Shown: positions 5,865-6,868 of the stretch, piece by piece | Layout of the letters: each line of letters opens with the position of its first letter | How positions within the stretch are numbered: position 1 is the stretch's first letter | Source of the DNA: Mycobacterium sp. | GTDB taxonomy: Bacteria > Actinomycetota > Actinomycetes > Mycobacteriales > Mycobacteriaceae | Assembly: GCA_018500005.2 (NCBI GenBank) | Contig: JAHBAP020000159.1 | Span: 1 to 6,868 of the forward strand | DNA length: 6,868 bases | Direction of reading: 5' to 3' | Position numbers and translations under genes: made by a program | The notes under the pieces: model-generated | Database searches by the model: none | Seen by the model: the letters and a program-made list of their open reading frames with translations, nothing else | Told to the model about the DNA's origin: nothing

Positions 5865-5989
5865 CGGCTCTCCTTACTCCAAGATCGGTGCCGTCGACCT
5901 GTCATTGTCGGCGAACCGGTGCAACATACGCCACCGATCGGGCAAAACTGCGCCGACCCCCGGGGAAACATCCCGAACGCCGGATCGGG
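5865..5989. other. Upstream region of the arf operon
   Basis: 125 bp between the FKBP gene stop and arfA. It has the strong arfA ribosome site AAGGAG (5870-5875), a TATGTT hexamer on the minus strand (5923-5928) that could be a -10 giving a leader of about 50 nt, an 8-bp palindrome CCGATCGG (5934-5941), and overlapping small hairpins nearer the FKBP stop. No clear -35 is seen, so the promoter call is tentative. Confidence 0.35.
5972..5989 (-). terminator. Possible weak hairpin terminator after the FKBP gene
   Basis: CCCGA (5972-5976) and TCGGG (5985-5989) form an inverted repeat with an 8-nt loop, starting at the base after the FKBP stop codon. The transcript continues with AUGUUU rather than a U tract, so termination would be inefficient; readthrough into arfA is possible. 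Confidence 0.3.
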
Positions 5990-6349
5990 TCAGCGCACGC
6001 CGAGCAGGTCGATGACGAAGATCAGCGTCTGCCCGGACAGCCGGTGGCCGGCGCCGGCCGGACCGTAGGCCAACTCCGGCGGGATGACCAACTGACGGCG
6101 ACCGCCGACCCGCATCCCCGGGATGCCGTCCTGCCAGCCCTGGATCAGGCCGCGTAACGGGAACGAGATGGATTCCCCGCGATTCCAGGAGCTGTCGAAC
6201 TCCTCACCGGAGTCGAACTCGACCCCCACGTAATGGACGTCAACGGTATCGCCGGGCTTGGCTTCGGCACCCTCGCCGACGACGATGTCCTTGATGACCA
6301 GCTCGGTGGGGGCCGGGCCGCCGGGAAACTCGATCTCAGGTTTGCTCAC
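5990..6349 (-). CDS. FKBP-type peptidyl-prolyl cis-trans isomerase
   Basis: A 119-residue single-domain FKBP that should catalyse cis-trans isomerisation of Xaa-Pro bonds in cytosolic proteins; no signal peptide or membrane helix. Residues matching the FKBP12 pocket are present: Y40 (VHYVG), F51-D52 (EEFDSSW), F63, L68-I69 and W72 (GLIQGW), Y95 (PELAYG) and F111 (IFVIDLL). The open frame begins earlier at a GTG (6370), but I chose GTG 6349 because translation then begins MSKPEIEFPGG, the usual opening of the actinobacterial single-domain family, and because TACGGT ends exactly 6 nt before it. Neither start has a convincing Shine-Dalgarno. It is upstream of arfA on the same strand, 125 bp away, and diverges from the oxidoreductase gene. 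The neighbouring M. tuberculosis gene, Rv0898c, is as I recall not an FKBP. A link to envelope folding is not supported by the sequence. Confidence 0.93.
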   Translation of the reverse strand: MSKPEIEFPGGPAPTELVIKDIVVGEGAEAKPGDTVDVHYVGVEFDSGEEFDSSWNRGESISFPLRGLIQGWQDGIPGMRVGGRRQLVIPPELAYGPAGAGHRLSGQTLIFVIDLLGVR

Positions 6350-6355
6350 CGCAAC

Positions 6356-6361
6356 ACCGTA
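6356..6361 (-). promoter_or_regulatory. Predicted leaderless -10 element of the FKBP gene
   Basis: TACGGT on the minus strand fits TAnnnT and is followed by six bases (GTTGCG) and then the GTG at 6349, so transcription would begin at the start codon. This supports the shorter protein. Confidence 0.5.
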
Positions 6362-6387
6362 GCCGCTCACCGCTCGATTTCGGGACC

Positions 6388-6393
6388 TAAGCT
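6388..6393 (+). promoter_or_regulatory. Predicted leaderless -10 element of the oxidoreductase gene
   Basis: TAAGCT fits TAnnnT and is followed by six bases (GCAGGC) and the ATG at 6400. The GCAGGC could be read as a poor ribosome site, but it is too close to the ATG to be typical. Confidence 0.5.
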
Positions 6394-6399
6394 GCAGGC

Positions 6400-6868
6400 A
6401 TGCCCACCCCGCGCCAGCATGGCGACAGCGTCGATGCGGTGGTCGTCGGCGGCGGGCACAACGGTCTGGTGGCCGCGGGGTATCTAGCCAAGTCCGGGCT
6501 GCGGGTCCTGTTGCTGGAGAAGCTGTCCCAGGTGGGTGGCGCCGCGGTCTCGGCGCACGCCTTCGACGGGGTGGACGCCCGGCTGTCCCGATATGCCTAT
6601 CTGGTGAGCCTGCTACCAGCCCGCATCGTCGAAGATCTTGGCGCCGCCGTGCACCTGGCCCGTCGCCGGTACGCCTCCTATACCCCGAACCCGGCCGACG
6701 GCGGCCACACCGGTCTGCTCATCGGCGGACGGTCCAGTTTCGCCGCGGTCGGGGCGGCAGCCGACGAGGCCGGGTTCACCGACTTCTACCGCGCCTGCCG
6801 CAGTGTCACCGAACCGCTGTGGCCGACCTTGGTCGAACCGCTACGCCGGCGCTCCGATGCGCGCCGCC
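6400..6868 (+). CDS. FAD-dependent phytoene-desaturase-like oxidoreductase (Rv0897c-like), N-terminal part
   Basis: Partial gene: ATG at 6400 and open to the window edge, 156 residues of a family usually above 500. A short polar lead is followed by a dinucleotide-binding Rossmann motif: VVVGGGHNGLVAAGYLAKSG (14-33), with an acidic residue at the end of strand two (E40 in LLLEK) and GG at 46-47 (QVGGAAVSA), typical of phytoene dehydrogenase or amine-oxidase type FAD proteins. RLSRYAYLVSLLP (61-73) and SYTPNPADGG (93-102) closely match recalled M. tuberculosis Rv0897c, whose substrate is unknown. It diverges from the FKBP gene with 50 bp between starts, and a TAnnnT hexamer 6 nt upstream suggests a leaderless transcript. 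The C-terminal substrate domain lies outside the window. Family is sure; a carotenoid role is not implied. Confidence 0.92.
   Translation, partial: MPTPRQHGDSVDAVVVGGGHNGLVAAGYLAKSGLRVLLLEKLSQVGGAAVSAHAFDGVDARLSRYAYLVSLLPARIVEDLGAAVHLARRRYASYTPNPADGGHTGLLIGGRSSFAAVGAAADEAGFTDFYRACRSVTEPLWPTLVEPLRRRSDARR

Noticed and set aside
6350..6370. The GTG at 6370 as the FKBP start
   Set aside because: It adds seven residues not typical of the family, lacks a good ribosome site and would overlay the predicted -10 TACGGT. Kept as an alternative only.
1..6868. tRNA, rRNA, insertion sequence, phage or integration sites
   Set aside because: No tRNA-like cloverleaf, transposase motif, terminal inverted repeats or target duplications were seen. 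The vapBC-PRTase block has no visible flanking direct repeats that would show how it arrived.

Overview
The window is high-GC actinobacterial DNA, almost certainly from a mycobacterium and probably an environmental, Mycolicibacterium-like species. Four loci match the Mycobacterium tuberculosis Rv0897c-Rv0905 neighbourhood in protein sequence and order: a FAD oxidoreductase like Rv0897c, the arfA-arfB-arfC operon (Rv0899-Rv0901), the prrA-prrB two-component system (Rv0903c-Rv0902c) and echA6 (Rv0905). Attributions to M. tuberculosis genes are from memory of those sequences; no search was run.

Layout. (1) 1-1595, minus strand: a tight gene string read leftwards, vapB antitoxin, vapC PIN-domain toxin, a PRPP-motif phosphoribosyltransferase, and the first 77 codons of echA6. 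The first two genes overlap by 17 bp and the next gaps are 16 and 10 bp. In M. tuberculosis the place between prrA and echA6 is held by accD3, so this block looks like a lineage-specific replacement. (2) 1596-1755: a divergent regulatory region with three TACCAA half-sites at exact 11-bp steps over the vapB start. (3) 1756-3797, plus strand: prrA and prrB, overlapping by 3 bp, a response regulator and sensor kinase pair. (4) 3803-5864, minus strand: the arf operon, which converges on prrB with only 5 bp between stop codons. arfA encodes a BON plus OmpA-C envelope protein, arfB a 51-residue single-pass protein, and arfC an unusual 317-residue membrane protein with four histidine-rich 11-residue repeats and two C-terminal 'sunset'-type domains. 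(5) 5990-6349, minus strand: a cytoplasmic FKBP-type prolyl isomerase. (6) 6400-6868, plus strand: the 5' part of an FAD-dependent phytoene-desaturase-like oxidoreductase, diverging from the FKBP gene across 50 bp.

Two themes stand out. Several genes (vapB, the FKBP gene, the oxidoreductase, and less surely prrA and echA6) have no Shine-Dalgarno but have a TAnnnT-like -10 hexamer ending 6 or 7 nt before the start codon, the signature of mycobacterial leaderless transcripts. Second, arfC carries a near-perfect 33-bp tandem repeat and a duplicated domain, making it much longer than the M. tuberculosis protein; this is the most unusual protein here.

Functionally, PrrAB is a regulatory pair, ArfABC is linked in M. 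tuberculosis to growth at acid pH through ammonia release, EchA6 serves mycolic-acid lipid metabolism, and VapBC is an RNase toxin-antitoxin pair. The sequence gives no direct proof that these units regulate one another.
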